Shown piece after piece: positions 32,684 to 41,172 of a stretch of DNA of 64,000 nt; position 1 is the stretch's first letter; each line of letters begins with the position of its first letter. The notes under the pieces were generated by a model. It was not told the origin of the DNA. It was given only the letters and a program-made list of their open reading frames with translations, and did not search any database. This stretch comes from VBAU01 sp036005185 (GTDB taxonomy: Bacteria > Bacteroidota > Bacteroidia > Chitinophagales > Chitinophagaceae). Location of the stretch: contig DASYQS010000006.1 of the NCBI GenBank assembly GCA_036005185.1, forward strand, positions 1-64,000, in the 5' to 3' direction. The translations under genes were made by a program, and so were the position numbers.

Positions 32684-34657
32684 TTATTTATAACTCCTCT
32701 GTGTCGGCTTAACCTCCTCATACTTCAATTCTTCTTTGTGCAATTGCCATTGATGATCGCTTATGTATTCCCAAGCTGCTACATACATAAACTGATCGTC
32801 TTGTCTTAAGGCCTCGCCATCGGGGGTTTGATATTCTTCTCTAAAATGCCCCCCTGCACTTTCATTGCGATGAAGGGCATCAATACACATCAACTCACCC
32901 AGCTCAATAAAATCAGCCACTCGTTGTGCTTTATCCAGTTCAGGATTCATTTCATTCACTTCACCAGGTATTCTTACATTTTTCCAAAACTCTGCTTTCA
33001 ATTCTTTGATTTCTTTTATGGCTTCCTGCAAACCCTGGGCACTGCGTCCCATGCCACATTTTTCCCACATTATTTTTCCCAAATGCTTATGAAAACTCTC
33101 CACCGATTGCGATCCTTTGACGTTCATTAGTTGATCGATGCGTTCAGATACTTTTTTCTCCGCTTCAACAAATGCATCATGACTCGTTGGAGTAACTACA
33201 TTTCTAATTTCATCTGCTAAATAATTTCCAATTGTATAAGGGATCACAAAATATCCATCAGCTAATCCCTGCATCAAAGCAGAAGCACCTAAGCGATTGG
33301 CACCATGATCAGAAAAATTAGCTTCGCCCAGTACATACAATCCTTGAATATTGCTCATCAATTCATAGTCAACCCACAATCCGCCCATTGTATAATGCAC
33401 AGCAGGATAAATCCTCATCGGCACCTCATACGGATTTTCACCCGTGATCTTTTCATACATATCGAAGAGATTGCCATATTTTTCTTTTACTACCGCTTTG
33501 CCAAGCGCAATGATGGTCGCTTCGTCTGCATTTTTCAATCCTTGTTTACCAACCTCTGTTAATCCAAAACGTTTTATAGCATCCGCGTAATCGAGATAAA
33601 CTGCTTGTTTTGACGTGCCTACTCCGTAACCTGCATCACATCTTTCTTTTGCTGCTCTTGACGCTACGTCTCTAGGAACGAGATTTCCAAACGCGGGATA
33701 CCTTCTTTCCAAATAATAATCTCTCTCATCTTCGGGGATCTCATTCGGTTTTCTTGTATCGCCCTTTTTTTTTGGCACCCAAATACGGCCATCATTGCGC
33801 AATGATTCAGACATGAGTGTCAATTTACTTTGATGTTCGCCGGTGACGGGAATGCAAGTAGGATGAATTTGAGTAAAACAAGGATTGCCAAAATAAGCCC
33901 CTTTTTTATGCGCCTTCCAAATCGCGGTTACATTACAGCCCATGGCATTGGTAGAGAGATAAAAAACGTTTCCGTAGCCGCCGGTGCACAATAATACCGC
34001 ATGTGCAGAATGCCTTTCCAATTGTCCGCTAATTAAATCACGAGCAATAATACCCCGGCACTTTCCATCAATAATCACAATATCCAGCATCTCATGCCGA
34101 GCATACATTTTTACATTACCCAAAGCAACTTGTCTTTCCAAGGCCTGGTATGCGCCAATCAATAATTGTTGTCCGGTTTGTCCTGCAGCATAAAAGGTTC
34201 TTTGTACTTGAGTGCCCCCGAAAGACCGGTTGCTGAGCAAACCGCCATACTCCCTCGCGAATGGTACGCCTTGTGCTACACATTGATCAATAATGTTCAC
34301 ACTTACTTCTGCCAGCCGATGCACATTTCCTTCTCTGGCCCGGTAATCTCCGCCTTTTATTGTATCATAAAATAAACGATAAACACTATCGCCGTCGTTC
34401 TGGTAATTTTTTGCTGCATTAATTCCGCCCTGTGCTGCAATGGAATGGGCGCGGCGGGGAGAATCTTGGAAACAAAATGCTTTTACTTTATAACCCAATT
34501 CAGCCAACGATGCCGCCGCTGATGCTCCTGCTAGTCCCGTGCCCACTACAATTATTTCCAGCTTGCGTTTGTTCGCGGGATTTACCAATTTGCAATGCCC
34601 CTTGTAATTTGTCCACTTTTCATTCAACGGTCCTGCAGGAATTTTTGAATCTAACAT
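32684..34657 (-). CDS. sdhA: Succinate dehydrogenase/fumarate reductase flavoprotein subunit
   Basis: 657 aa. The dinucleotide-binding start EIIVVGTGLAGASAAASLAELGY (~34-56) and HSIAAQGGINAAKNY (covalent-FAD His in the first part) are clear. RYPAFGNLVPRDVASRA and HYTMGGLWVDYE carry the dicarboxylate-binding Arg and His; LGEANFSDHGANRLGASALMQGLADGYFVIPYTI is the C-terminal FAD motif. It oxidises succinate to fumarate (or the reverse) on the cytoplasmic face. Encoded between sdhC and sdhB in the usual Bacteroidota order, but with unusually repeat-rich spacers on both sides. Confidence 0.97.
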   Translation of the reverse strand: MLDSKIPAGPLNEKWTNYKGHCKLVNPANKRKLEIIVVGTGLAGASAAASLAELGYKVKAFCFQDSPRRAHSIAAQGGINAAKNYQNDGDSVYRLFYDTIKGGDYRAREGNVHRLAEVSVNIIDQCVAQGVPFAREYGGLLSNRSFGGTQVQRTFYAAGQTGQQLLIGAYQALERQVALGNVKMYARHEMLDIVIIDGKCRGIIARDLISGQLERHSAHAVLLCTGGYGNVFYLSTNAMGCNVTAIWKAHKKGAYFGNPCFTQIHPTCIPVTGEHQSKLTLMSESLRNDGRIWVPKKKGDTRKPNEIPEDERDYYLERRYPAFGNLVPRDVASRAAKERCDAGYGVGTSKQAVYLDYADAIKRFGLTEVGKQGLKNADEATIIALGKAVVKEKYGNLFDMYEKITGENPYEVPMRIYPAVHYTMGGLWVDYELMSNIQGLYVLGEANFSDHGANRLGASALMQGLADGYFVIPYTIGNYLADEIRNVVTPTSHDAFVEAEKKVSERIDQLMNVKGSQSVESFHKHLGKIMWEKCGMGRSAQGLQEAIKEIKELKAEFWKNVRIPGEVNEMNPELDKAQRVADFIELGELMCIDALHRNESAGGHFREEYQTPDGEALRQDDQFMYVAAWEYISDHQWQLHKEELKYEEVKPTQRSYK

Positions 34658-34993
34658 ATACCACAGATTTCTCTGATTAAAATGATTTTGAGTGCTTATT
34701 CTTTCTTTGTCAAAATCTGTTTTATCTCTTAAATATTTAATGCCCCAACGTTCAGTTCTCTACTCATCTTCTGTTGCGTCGCACTCTTGTGCTGCAACAA
34801 TTCTATTCATCAAACATTGAACCCTTTCAGGGTCCGAAACTTTTCTTTTTCTTCAACGAGCTTACGCTCGTTCCTATTAATATTTTTGCTCCTGCGAAGC
34901 AATTATTTTTTGTGAATTGCGAATTATCAATAAAAAGCTCACTGCTCATTACTCATAACTGATTACCACTCACCTTTCACAATTCACCATTCA
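34658..34993. repeat. Spacer between sdhC and sdhA packed with four short hairpins
   Basis: No gene. Hairpin-forming palindromes follow one another: TGTTGC/GCAACA with inner GCAC/GTGC (34772-34799), ACCCT/AGGGT (34821-34833), CGAG/CTCG (34857-34870) and TTGCT/AGCAA (34886-34902). Then come low-complexity GAATTGCGAATTAT and CACAATTCACCATTCAC words. The spacer lies inside the sdhC-sdhA-sdhB transcription unit. Confidence 0.65.
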
Positions 34994-35701
34994 CTATTTG
35001 ATCCATCCTAAATATATACTTACGGGCATCATGGCAAATGCCAAGCACACGACAACTGAAAATGCCCAGCCAAAACCATCCAATAATGCCAGATATCGTT
35101 TATTATAGACTCCCAAGGTCCTGAATGAGCTTTGAAAACCATGAATAAGATGCCATGCAAGCGAAAAACAACCAATGACATACAATACATCAATCCATGG
35201 GTTTTGAAAAACTTCAATCATTTTGCCGTACAATTCATGATATGTTTTTCCTGGCGTATCATCATAAGACACTTCATTAAGCCCGCCAAACCTTGATGGA
35301 ATCCAGAAATCGGCAATATGTACAATGAGAAACAAGAAAATTATGGTACCCAACAAACCCATTGACTTGCGATACCATCTGCTTCCTCTCGAACCCATTT
35401 TTACTTCATAACTAACCCCCCTTCTTTTTCTGTTCTGTATTTCCAGCACATATCCTTGCACTATATGAATAATAAAAAAGACAAATAAACCTATTTCAAG
35501 CACACGAGGAACCAATGTTTGGCCCAGCCAGTGGGCCGCTTTATTAAAAACTTCTCCATTATCATCCGGAACAAAAACTACCGCCCAAATACATGCATTA
35601 ATAGTAACATGAACAATTAAAAAAAGAATGAGGCTTAAACCAGTAACGGCCATTACAAATTTTTTTCCGACCGATGAAGTGAAGAATTCAGACCATTTCA
35701 T
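34994..35701 (-). CDS. sdhC: Succinate dehydrogenase cytochrome b subunit
   Basis: 235 aa from the ATG at 35701, with five hydrophobic segments (~20-40, 65-87, 111-130, 160-180, 205-228). It is the single-subunit di-haem b558 type of Bacteroidota, Bacillus and Wolinella. Haem-ligand histidines sit in LILFLIVHVTINACIW, LFVFFIIHIVQGYVLEIQNRKR, IIFLFLIVHIADFWI and FSLAWHLIHGFQSSFRTLG. It anchors SdhAB and reacts with menaquinone. First gene of the operon; a TAAATTTG box lies 30 bp upstream. Confidence 0.95.
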   Translation of the reverse strand: MKWSEFFTSSVGKKFVMAVTGLSLILFLIVHVTINACIWAVVFVPDDNGEVFNKAAHWLGQTLVPRVLEIGLFVFFIIHIVQGYVLEIQNRKRRGVSYEVKMGSRGSRWYRKSMGLLGTIIFLFLIVHIADFWIPSRFGGLNEVSYDDTPGKTYHELYGKMIEVFQNPWIDVLYVIGCFSLAWHLIHGFQSSFRTLGVYNKRYLALLDGFGWAFSVVVCLAFAMMPVSIYLGWIK

Positions 35702-35730
35702 AATCAAACGTAGAGCTAAAAAATTTTTTG

Positions 35731-35738
35731 CAAATTTA
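35731..35738 (-). promoter_or_regulatory. -7 box (TAAATTTG) of the sdhCAB operon
   Basis: Perfect TAnnTTTG on the minus strand giving a leader of about 24 nt before the sdhC ATG at 35701. A second box, TACGTTTG at 35712-35705, also matches but would make the message almost leaderless. Confidence 0.5.
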
Positions 35739-35761
35739 GCATCGGAACGCCAAATGGAATA

Positions 35762-35872
35762 ACTTTTCTTCTGGTTGCTCGTTTCTGGTTTCTTGTAATT
35801 TTGTTGTATTCTTTTTAAGAATTGTGACTGGATTAGCTATCGATAACCAATACTAGCAACCAGTTTCAGTAA
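35762..35872. repeat. Spacer with inverted CTGGTTGCT/AGCAACCAG arms
   Basis: TTCTGGTTGCTCGTTTCTGG (~35770-35789) is answered by ACCAATACTAGCAACCAG (~35847-35864). A variant (AACCAGAAACC) recurs at 52944-52955 before tRNA-His. No coding potential. Confidence 0.5.
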
Positions 35873-36439
35873 TTACATCTTTAATCTGGCCATTAATTCA
35901 TTATCGATTTTCTTAAAAAGGTGAAAGGGTTTATAAGTACGCCAGTTGGGAAGATCATATAACTCAATATAGCGATTGAGTTTGGCTTTTATAAAATCTT
36001 GTTGTGTAGCTTCAGGCATATCAAGCATCACGATCCAGCCATTTTCATCAGTTACTTCTTCATACCACTCCTGGTAATAATCTTTTACATCGCTGTGAAA
36101 GTTGAGAACATTTTCAGCGATCAATATAAATTTAAAAATTCCTTCAGCTTCAAATACATCAATCACCTCTCTTTTTAGTTCCATAATATCATTCTCTATA
36201 GCATCATTCCACTCACCCATCAGCTCAATGACTGCATATTTTTCTTCATAATCTGCAATCAATACTTTGAGATAAAGCGTTCTCGAACCAAAATCATCCC
36301 ATTGGGGATGGATGTAATAATTGTAAACGGTATGAGAGTATTCAAATTCAGAATAAACTCTTCCGTAGAATGGAGATTTTTCATCTTCTTCGCTTGTATA
36401 AATATGCCGCCAATTATAAAAGGGCTCGATATTGTGCAT
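35873..36439 (-). CDS. Conserved hypothetical protein, 188 aa
   Basis: From the ATG at 36439 the protein is MHNIEPFYNWRHIYTSEEDEKSP..., 188 aa, soluble and acidic, rich in aromatic residues (YNYYIHPQWDDFGSRTLYLKVLIADYEEKYAVIELMGEW). No signal peptide or membrane helix. I recognise it as a type of hypothetical protein seen in Bacteroidota but know no function or named domain. A TTG eight codons upstream lies inside a repeat arm and is unlikely to be used. It lies downstream of murQ in the same direction, separated by the ATTTGAAAAT repeat at 36461-36537, and is followed by an inverted-repeat spacer. Confidence 0.75.
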   Translation of the reverse strand: MHNIEPFYNWRHIYTSEEDEKSPFYGRVYSEFEYSHTVYNYYIHPQWDDFGSRTLYLKVLIADYEEKYAVIELMGEWNDAIENDIMELKREVIDVFEAEGIFKFILIAENVLNFHSDVKDYYQEWYEEVTDENGWIVMLDMPEATQQDFIKAKLNRYIELYDLPNWRTYKPFHLFKKIDNELMARLKM

Positions 36440-36460
36440 AGGTTTAATTTGAAAATCACG

Positions 36461-36537
36461 CAATTTGAAAATTTGAAAATGTATTATTTATCAAGGAAAA
36501 CTGCATTTTCAAATTAGCATATTTTCAAATTTTCAAA
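36461..36537. repeat. Inverted ATTTGAAAAT-type repeat overlapping the murQ 3' end
   Basis: The left arm 36461-36481 (AATTTGAAAATTTGAAAATG) is inverted relative to the right arm 36504-36537 (CATTTTCAAATT...TTTTCAAATTTTCAAA). The murQ stop codon (36527-36525) and its last codons (SLKI) are encoded by the right arm. Confidence 0.75.
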
Positions 36538-37364
36538 CTCTCTACAGCTTTTTTCACGCTGCCAAATTTCAGTAATATTTTTTTTGCCACATCATAATCC
36601 TTCATGCCAGTTCTTTCCATCACCATCTTAGTGCCGCGATCAACAAGTTTTTCATTGGTCAATTGCATATTAACCATTTTATTATCTTCTACCCTGCCTA
36701 ACTGTATCATTACTGTAGTTGAAATCATATTCAATACCAGTTTTTGAGCGGTGCCGCTCTTCATTCTGGTGCTGCCTGTAACAAATTCAGGGCCCACCAC
36801 AACTTCAATAGGATAATCAGCTGCTGCACTTACCGGTGAATTTGGATTACATGAAATACTACCTGTTACGATTTCCCTTTTTCTGCATTCCTCTAATGCT
36901 CCTATTACATAAGGTGTTGTTCCACTAGCCGCAATCCCTACGACCACGTCCTTATCTGTTACACGATGGGGTTGCAAATCCTTCCATCCCTGCTCTTTAT
37001 CATCTTCAGCAAATTCAACAGCAGTAGTAATTGCTTTTTCACCTCCTGCAATAATGGCAACCACTAAACCGGCAGGAACACCATAAGTTGGCGGGCATTC
37101 ACTGGCGTCAACCACTGCTAGTCTGCCGCTGGTTCCGGCTCCGATGTAAAATAATCGGCCGCCCATGAGCATTTTATCGGTAATTGCCTGTACCAAAGCT
37201 TCTATCTGAGGAATAGCTTTTGCAACTGCTTGTGGTACAGTTTGATCTTCTTTGTTTATATGAGTAAGCAGTTCAAGCACACTCATCTTTTCCAGATGGT
37301 GGTATGTGGAACTTTGTTCAGTGATCTTCAGAAATTCATTCATATTTGTAATTGTCTCATCCAT
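36525..37364 (-). CDS. murQ: N-acetylmuramic acid 6-phosphate etherase
   Basis: Cleaves the lactyl ether of MurNAc-6-P to give GlcNAc-6-P and D-lactate in cell-wall recycling. 279 aa from the ATG at 37364. ITEQSSTYHHLEKMSVLELLTHINKEDQTVPQAV is the conserved N-terminus; FYIGAGTSGRLAVVDASECPPTYG is the SIS sugar-phosphate motif including the catalytic Glu; TPYVIGALEECRKR and EVVVGPEFVTGSTRMKSGTAQKLVLNMIST follow. The ATG overlaps the stop of the kinase gene by 8 bp, so the two are translationally coupled. The last residues come from the repeat at 36504-36537. Confidence 0.96.
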   Translation of the reverse strand: MDETITNMNEFLKITEQSSTYHHLEKMSVLELLTHINKEDQTVPQAVAKAIPQIEALVQAITDKMLMGGRLFYIGAGTSGRLAVVDASECPPTYGVPAGLVVAIIAGGEKAITTAVEFAEDDKEQGWKDLQPHRVTDKDVVVGIAASGTTPYVIGALEECRKREIVTGSISCNPNSPVSAAADYPIEVVVGPEFVTGSTRMKSGTAQKLVLNMISTTVMIQLGRVEDNKMVNMQLTNEKLVDRGTKMVMERTGMKDYDVAKKILLKFGSVKKAVESLKI

Positions 37365-38199
37365 GATAATCAATTAATCCTTGCATTGGATTTTTCAAGA
37401 CCTTGCCCAATTGCATTTCATACGTTATACAAAGTTGTTGCAAAATGTCTCTAAATCCATAAGCTACACCTCCCACAAAACTAACAGGCAATGACGAAGT
37501 TTCCTTGTATTTTCGTAAATGATTAAAGAAAAAATCATTCAAGCCATCCTCAATGATATTTTCAATCATATAATGACCACGGTTCTCTGACAAAAACAAA
37601 GAAAACGCCGCCAGATATCGGTTTGCTAATGGCTTGCGATAAACATTTTCAAGTATCTCGACTGGTTTCGTTTTATATTTCTCTTCAAATTTATCCCTGA
37701 GCCCATTATCAAATGTATTGTACAAATAATATTGAATTACTTTTTTCCCAAGATAAGCGCCACTTCCTTCATCACCCAAAATATATCCGATCCCAGGTGA
37801 TCGCTTTACAATTTTTTTCCCGTTATAGTAGCAACAGAATGATCCGGTACCTAGATTACATGCAATCACTTTTTTATTGCCTGCCAAACCCCTTGCAGCA
37901 GATAGCATATCATCGTTAATTTCAATAGCAGCACTTTCAAAAACCATTTTCAAACAGCTTTTCAACATACGAACATTCTTGGGATTACGCATTCCTGTTC
38001 CATAATAGTACACCTCATTTACCCTGTTCTGTTTAAAAAATGGGCATAATTCTTTCAATAAAAGATCATGAATTTGCTCTGTATTTAAAAAATAAGGGCT
38101 AATGCCCTGTGTAAAAATTGTTTTTCTTCGGCTGCCAGCTAGCAAGCACCATTCGGCTTTTGTAGCTCCACTGTCGGCAATTAATTTAGTTATGGCCAT
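37357..38199 (-). CDS. BadF/BadG-type sugar kinase, probably MurNAc kinase
   Basis: 280 aa ASKHA-fold kinase. ITKLIADSGATKAEWCLL (phosphate 1), IACNLGTGSFCCYYNGKKI (phosphate 2) and SPGIGYILGDEGSGAYLGKKVI (the glucosamine-kinase-like GDEGSG loop) are visible, with SFVGGVAYGFRDIL as the adenosine motif. In Tannerella forsythia the murT-murK-murQ operon encodes a transporter, a MurNAc kinase (MurK) of this family and MurQ; the 8-bp overlap with murQ here makes MurNAc phosphorylation the best guess, with GlcNAc kinase the alternative. No MurT transporter is adjacent. Confidence 0.85.
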   Translation of the reverse strand: MAITKLIADSGATKAEWCLLAGSRRKTIFTQGISPYFLNTEQIHDLLLKELCPFFKQNRVNEVYYYGTGMRNPKNVRMLKSCLKMVFESAAIEINDDMLSAARGLAGNKKVIACNLGTGSFCCYYNGKKIVKRSPGIGYILGDEGSGAYLGKKVIQYYLYNTFDNGLRDKFEEKYKTKPVEILENVYRKPLANRYLAAFSLFLSENRGHYMIENIIEDGLNDFFFNHLRKYKETSSLPVSFVGGVAYGFRDILQQLCITYEMQLGKVLKNPMQGLIDYHG

Positions 38200-38302
38200 G
38201 CTTGGAACAAGAAGGGTAAAAGTTTTGTTGTAATAAGGAGCCGCCTGAAATCGTTAAAGGCAAATCCAGTATTTTGCGAACAAATTACAAAGAAGAAAAG
38301 AG

Positions 38303-39898
38303 ATGGGTAATAAAAAATTACAAGTTTGGCTGCCACTTATATTCTCCATGGTTATGATCGCCGGGATGTTTTTCGGTTTCAATCTTCATAAACAAACAGG
38401 CAGCAATAAAGGTTTTTTTGCAGTTAACAAACGCAATTCGCTTGAAGAGGCCCTTGATCTCATTAAGCTGAGATATGTAGATTCTGTACACATGGATACC
38501 CTTGAAGAAGGCGCCATTCAACAAATGATGAGCGGATTAGACCCTCATTCTGTCTACATTCCAGCCAGCAGTCTGAAAGAAGTAAATGAAGATATTGCCG
38601 GAGCCTTTGAAGGCATTGGTGTTGAGTTCAATATTTTTTACGACACGGTGCACGTGCTATATGTATTGCCCGGCGGGCCCAGCGAAAAGGGAGGACTGAA
38701 AGTAGCAGACCGTATTTTGAAGGTAAATGATGAAATCATTGTTGGTAAAACAATTACTTCAGACCATGTTAAAAAATTGATACGGGGCCCAATCAACACT
38801 AAAGTTGATCTAACCATTTTGCGAAATAATCAGCAAATGAATGTTTCAATCCTGCGAGGCTCGATCCCTGTTCCCTCAATGGACGCTGCCTACATGATAG
38901 ATAAAAATACTGGCTATATTAAGCTGAATAAGTTTTCTGAAAATACTTATAAGGAATTTATGCAGGCAATGGAGAAACTAAAAGGTCAGGGCTTGAAAAA
39001 ATTGGTGTTGGATCTACGTGGTAATGGAGGTGGTTTAATGAGTGAAGCAGTTGAAATTGCCGATGAATTTCTTGACGATGATAAATTGATCGTTTATACA
39101 GAAGGTGCCAATACTCAAAAACATGAATATAGTGCCCGCCGTCATGGTGTTTTTGAAAATGGTAAGTTGGTAGTATTAGTGGATGAGCTTTCTGCGAGTG
39201 CCAGCGAAATTGTTTCGGGTGCCTTGCAGGACTGGGACAGAGCTACAATAGTTGGAAGAAGAACATTTGGTAAAGGCTTAGTGCAGGAGCAATATGAGTT
39301 GAGTGATGGTTCTGCGATACGATTAACGGTGGCTCGATATTATACACCCGTAGGCAGAAGCATTCAGCGATCTTACGATAAAGGCAAGAAGGTTTATATG
39401 GATGAGATTTGGCAACGTTATCGCAATGGTGAGTTATTGCATGCTGATTCGAACAAAATAAATAAAGGGCAGATTTATAAAACCTTTATCGAAAAAAGGC
39501 CGGTGTATGGCGGTGGCGGCATTATGCCTGATGTGTTTGTACCCATTGACACAAATTACATACAACACAATGTAACTAAGTTATATTTGGAAACTACATT
39601 TAATAATTTTGTTTACAATTACTATGTTGCCAATCTTTCTCGGTTCAATCAATACAGATCTGCTACCGAGTTTGCACAAAAATTCACCGGTATTAATGAT
39701 GCATGGAGTCAATTAGTGAATTATGCGCTCAGGGACACAATTTATTTAAAGAATATTCCTCCAAAAGATCAAGAAGGTATCAAAGAAAGTTTAAAAGCTT
39801 ATTTGGCTCGATATAAATGGAGAACAGAAGGCTTTTTTGAAGTGTTGAATATGAATGATATTGCGGTAAAAAAGGCTTTAGAGGTTTTAAATGAGTAA
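38303..39898 (+). CDS. S41 family C-terminal processing peptidase (CtpA type)
   Basis: 531 aa with an N-terminal membrane anchor/signal (WLPLIFSMVMIAGMFFGF, ~9-26). PDZ domain at ~90-185 (IGVEFNIFYDTVHVLYVLPGGPSEKGGLKVADRILKVND), then the S41 core. KLVLDLRGNGGG precedes the nucleophile Ser299 in ELSASASEI, and the general base is Lys324 in RTFGKGLVQ, 25 residues later as in the tail-specific protease family. It degrades or matures proteins in the periplasm by their C-termini. Single gene divergent from murK-murQ; a second S41 protease (prc) is at 50635. Confidence 0.94.
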   Translation: MGNKKLQVWLPLIFSMVMIAGMFFGFNLHKQTGSNKGFFAVNKRNSLEEALDLIKLRYVDSVHMDTLEEGAIQQMMSGLDPHSVYIPASSLKEVNEDIAGAFEGIGVEFNIFYDTVHVLYVLPGGPSEKGGLKVADRILKVNDEIIVGKTITSDHVKKLIRGPINTKVDLTILRNNQQMNVSILRGSIPVPSMDAAYMIDKNTGYIKLNKFSENTYKEFMQAMEKLKGQGLKKLVLDLRGNGGGLMSEAVEIADEFLDDDKLIVYTEGANTQKHEYSARRHGVFENGKLVVLVDELSASASEIVSGALQDWDRATIVGRRTFGKGLVQEQYELSDGSAIRLTVARYYTPVGRSIQRSYDKGKKVYMDEIWQRYRNGELLHADSNKINKGQIYKTFIEKRPVYGGGGIMPDVFVPIDTNYIQHNVTKLYLETTFNNFVYNYYVANLSRFNQYRSATEFAQKFTGINDAWSQLVNYALRDTIYLKNIPPKDQEGIKESLKAYLARYKWRTEGFFEVLNMNDIAVKKALEVLNE

Positions 39899-39955
39899 GC
39901 AATGCAAAAAAGCAAAGTAAAAACTATTGCTCGCCGGATAAGGTCAATTCTTTAA

Positions 39956-40309
39956 TTACTCATCATTAGCTTTTTCAATAAAATCTTTCTTGTCAATGCG
40001 GTAAGAAGCTACTAAGCCTAAACCGCCTCCTATTGCTATTAAAGAAAAATATAAAGCAGCGGGTTCAATCTCATGCGGAATCATCAAAGTATCTATCAGG
40101 AAAGCGGAAAGAAGGCCCACTCCTGCCCCTATAAACAACAATCCCCACTTAAGGTAACGAGGCGCTGATCTTTTTACAGAGTTTTTAGGGTTCATTCCTT
40201 TTTCTATCATTGCTAAGTTCTGACGAACTCCCAGATAAACAATTCCAAATATCATAGCAAAAAAGCCGGTAAACATTACGATCAAAAAAAGTGATACTGT
40301 GGCTGGCAT
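39956..40309 (-). CDS. Small membrane protein, DUF6249-like
   Basis: 117 aa with three hydrophobic segments (~4-27, 55-74, 85-103). The pattern MIEKGMNPK after the first helix, KWGLLFIGAGVGLLSAFLI and ALYFSLIAIGGGLGLVASYRIDKK are typical of the small DUF6249-type proteins of Bacteroidota. These are often near ECF sigma factor genes; here the sigma factor lies just 262 bp away, divergently oriented. Function unknown; membrane location is clear from sequence. Confidence 0.8.
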   Translation of the reverse strand: MPATVSLFLIVMFTGFFAMIFGIVYLGVRQNLAMIEKGMNPKNSVKRSAPRYLKWGLLFIGAGVGLLSAFLIDTLMIPHEIEPAALYFSLIAIGGGLGLVASYRIDKKDFIEKANDE

Positions 40310-40571
40310 AATTATTTTTTTTGTGTCTGCTTATTCGGCAGACATGTTAGTGAATTTATTTGTTTTGCTCTTTGACTACTCTCTGGTTGAGCAGGTTACA
40401 GTCTTAAAGAACTTTTATCGAACCGGGTTGACAACAACTATGACTACACCTTTTTCAAGCAGGTTACAAAAATAACGGTCGATACTTCATAAAATTTTAT
40501 GCTTTCTCGCTTGTACCTTGTGTTTTGATTAGTGTAACCCTAAGCTTCAATAAGTAGTCATATAAAGCAGA

Positions 40572-41153
40572 ATGTCAACCGGACCTTCAGATAGTGAAAT
40601 CATCAGCCAGGTGCTGAAAGGCGACCATAATGCTTATGCTTTATTGGTAGAGCGGTATAAATCGTATGTTTTTACACTTACGTTGCGTTTTACAAAAAGC
40701 AGAGAGGATGCGGAAGAAGTGTCGCAGGATATATTTGTTAAAGCATATCGTTCATTAGCTGATTTCAAAGGAACGGCAAAATTTAGTACATGGCTTTATA
40801 CTATTGTAAATACGACCTGCATAACTTTTTTAAGAAAAAAACGATTGACAGTTCAGTCTTTAGATGACGAAAGGACTTTTGAAGTAGCTGATAGCCAAGA
40901 TTCAGGTTTTAAAGCAAACCAGGTAGAACAAAAGTCAAGGCAGAACATGGTAAACCAGGCTATCTCTATGTTGAATCCTGATGATGGTGAGATCATAACT
41001 TTATTTTATAAAAACGAACAAAGTTTAGAAGAAATCAGCCAAATACTTGGTCTTGAAGTAAACACCGCGAAAGTTAGGCTGCACAGGGCAAGAGTGAGAT
41101 TGAAGGAAAAAATGGAGAAATATTTCGCAGACGAGGTAAGAGATTTGAATTGA
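40572..41153 (+). CDS. ECF-type sigma-70 family RNA polymerase sigma factor
   Basis: 193 aa. Region 2: AYALLVERYKSYVFTLTLRFTKSREDAEEVSQDIFVKAYRSLADFKGTAKFSTWLYTIVNTTCITFLRKKR (~22-95), with the -10-recognition DAEEVSQDIF and STWLY. Region 4: MVNQAISMLNPDDGEIITLFYKNEQSLEEISQILGLEVNTAKVRLHRARVRLKEKME (~128-184), the -35 helix-turn-helix. Transcription is probably controlled by the membrane protein encoded 19 bp downstream. Two AGCAGGTTACA direct repeats lie upstream. The regulon cannot be inferred from sequence. Confidence 0.94.
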   Translation: MSTGPSDSEIISQVLKGDHNAYALLVERYKSYVFTLTLRFTKSREDAEEVSQDIFVKAYRSLADFKGTAKFSTWLYTIVNTTCITFLRKKRLTVQSLDDERTFEVADSQDSGFKANQVEQKSRQNMVNQAISMLNPDDGEIITLFYKNEQSLEEISQILGLEVNTAKVRLHRARVRLKEKMEKYFADEVRDLN

Positions 41154-41172
41154 ACCCTTTAAAACCCATTAT

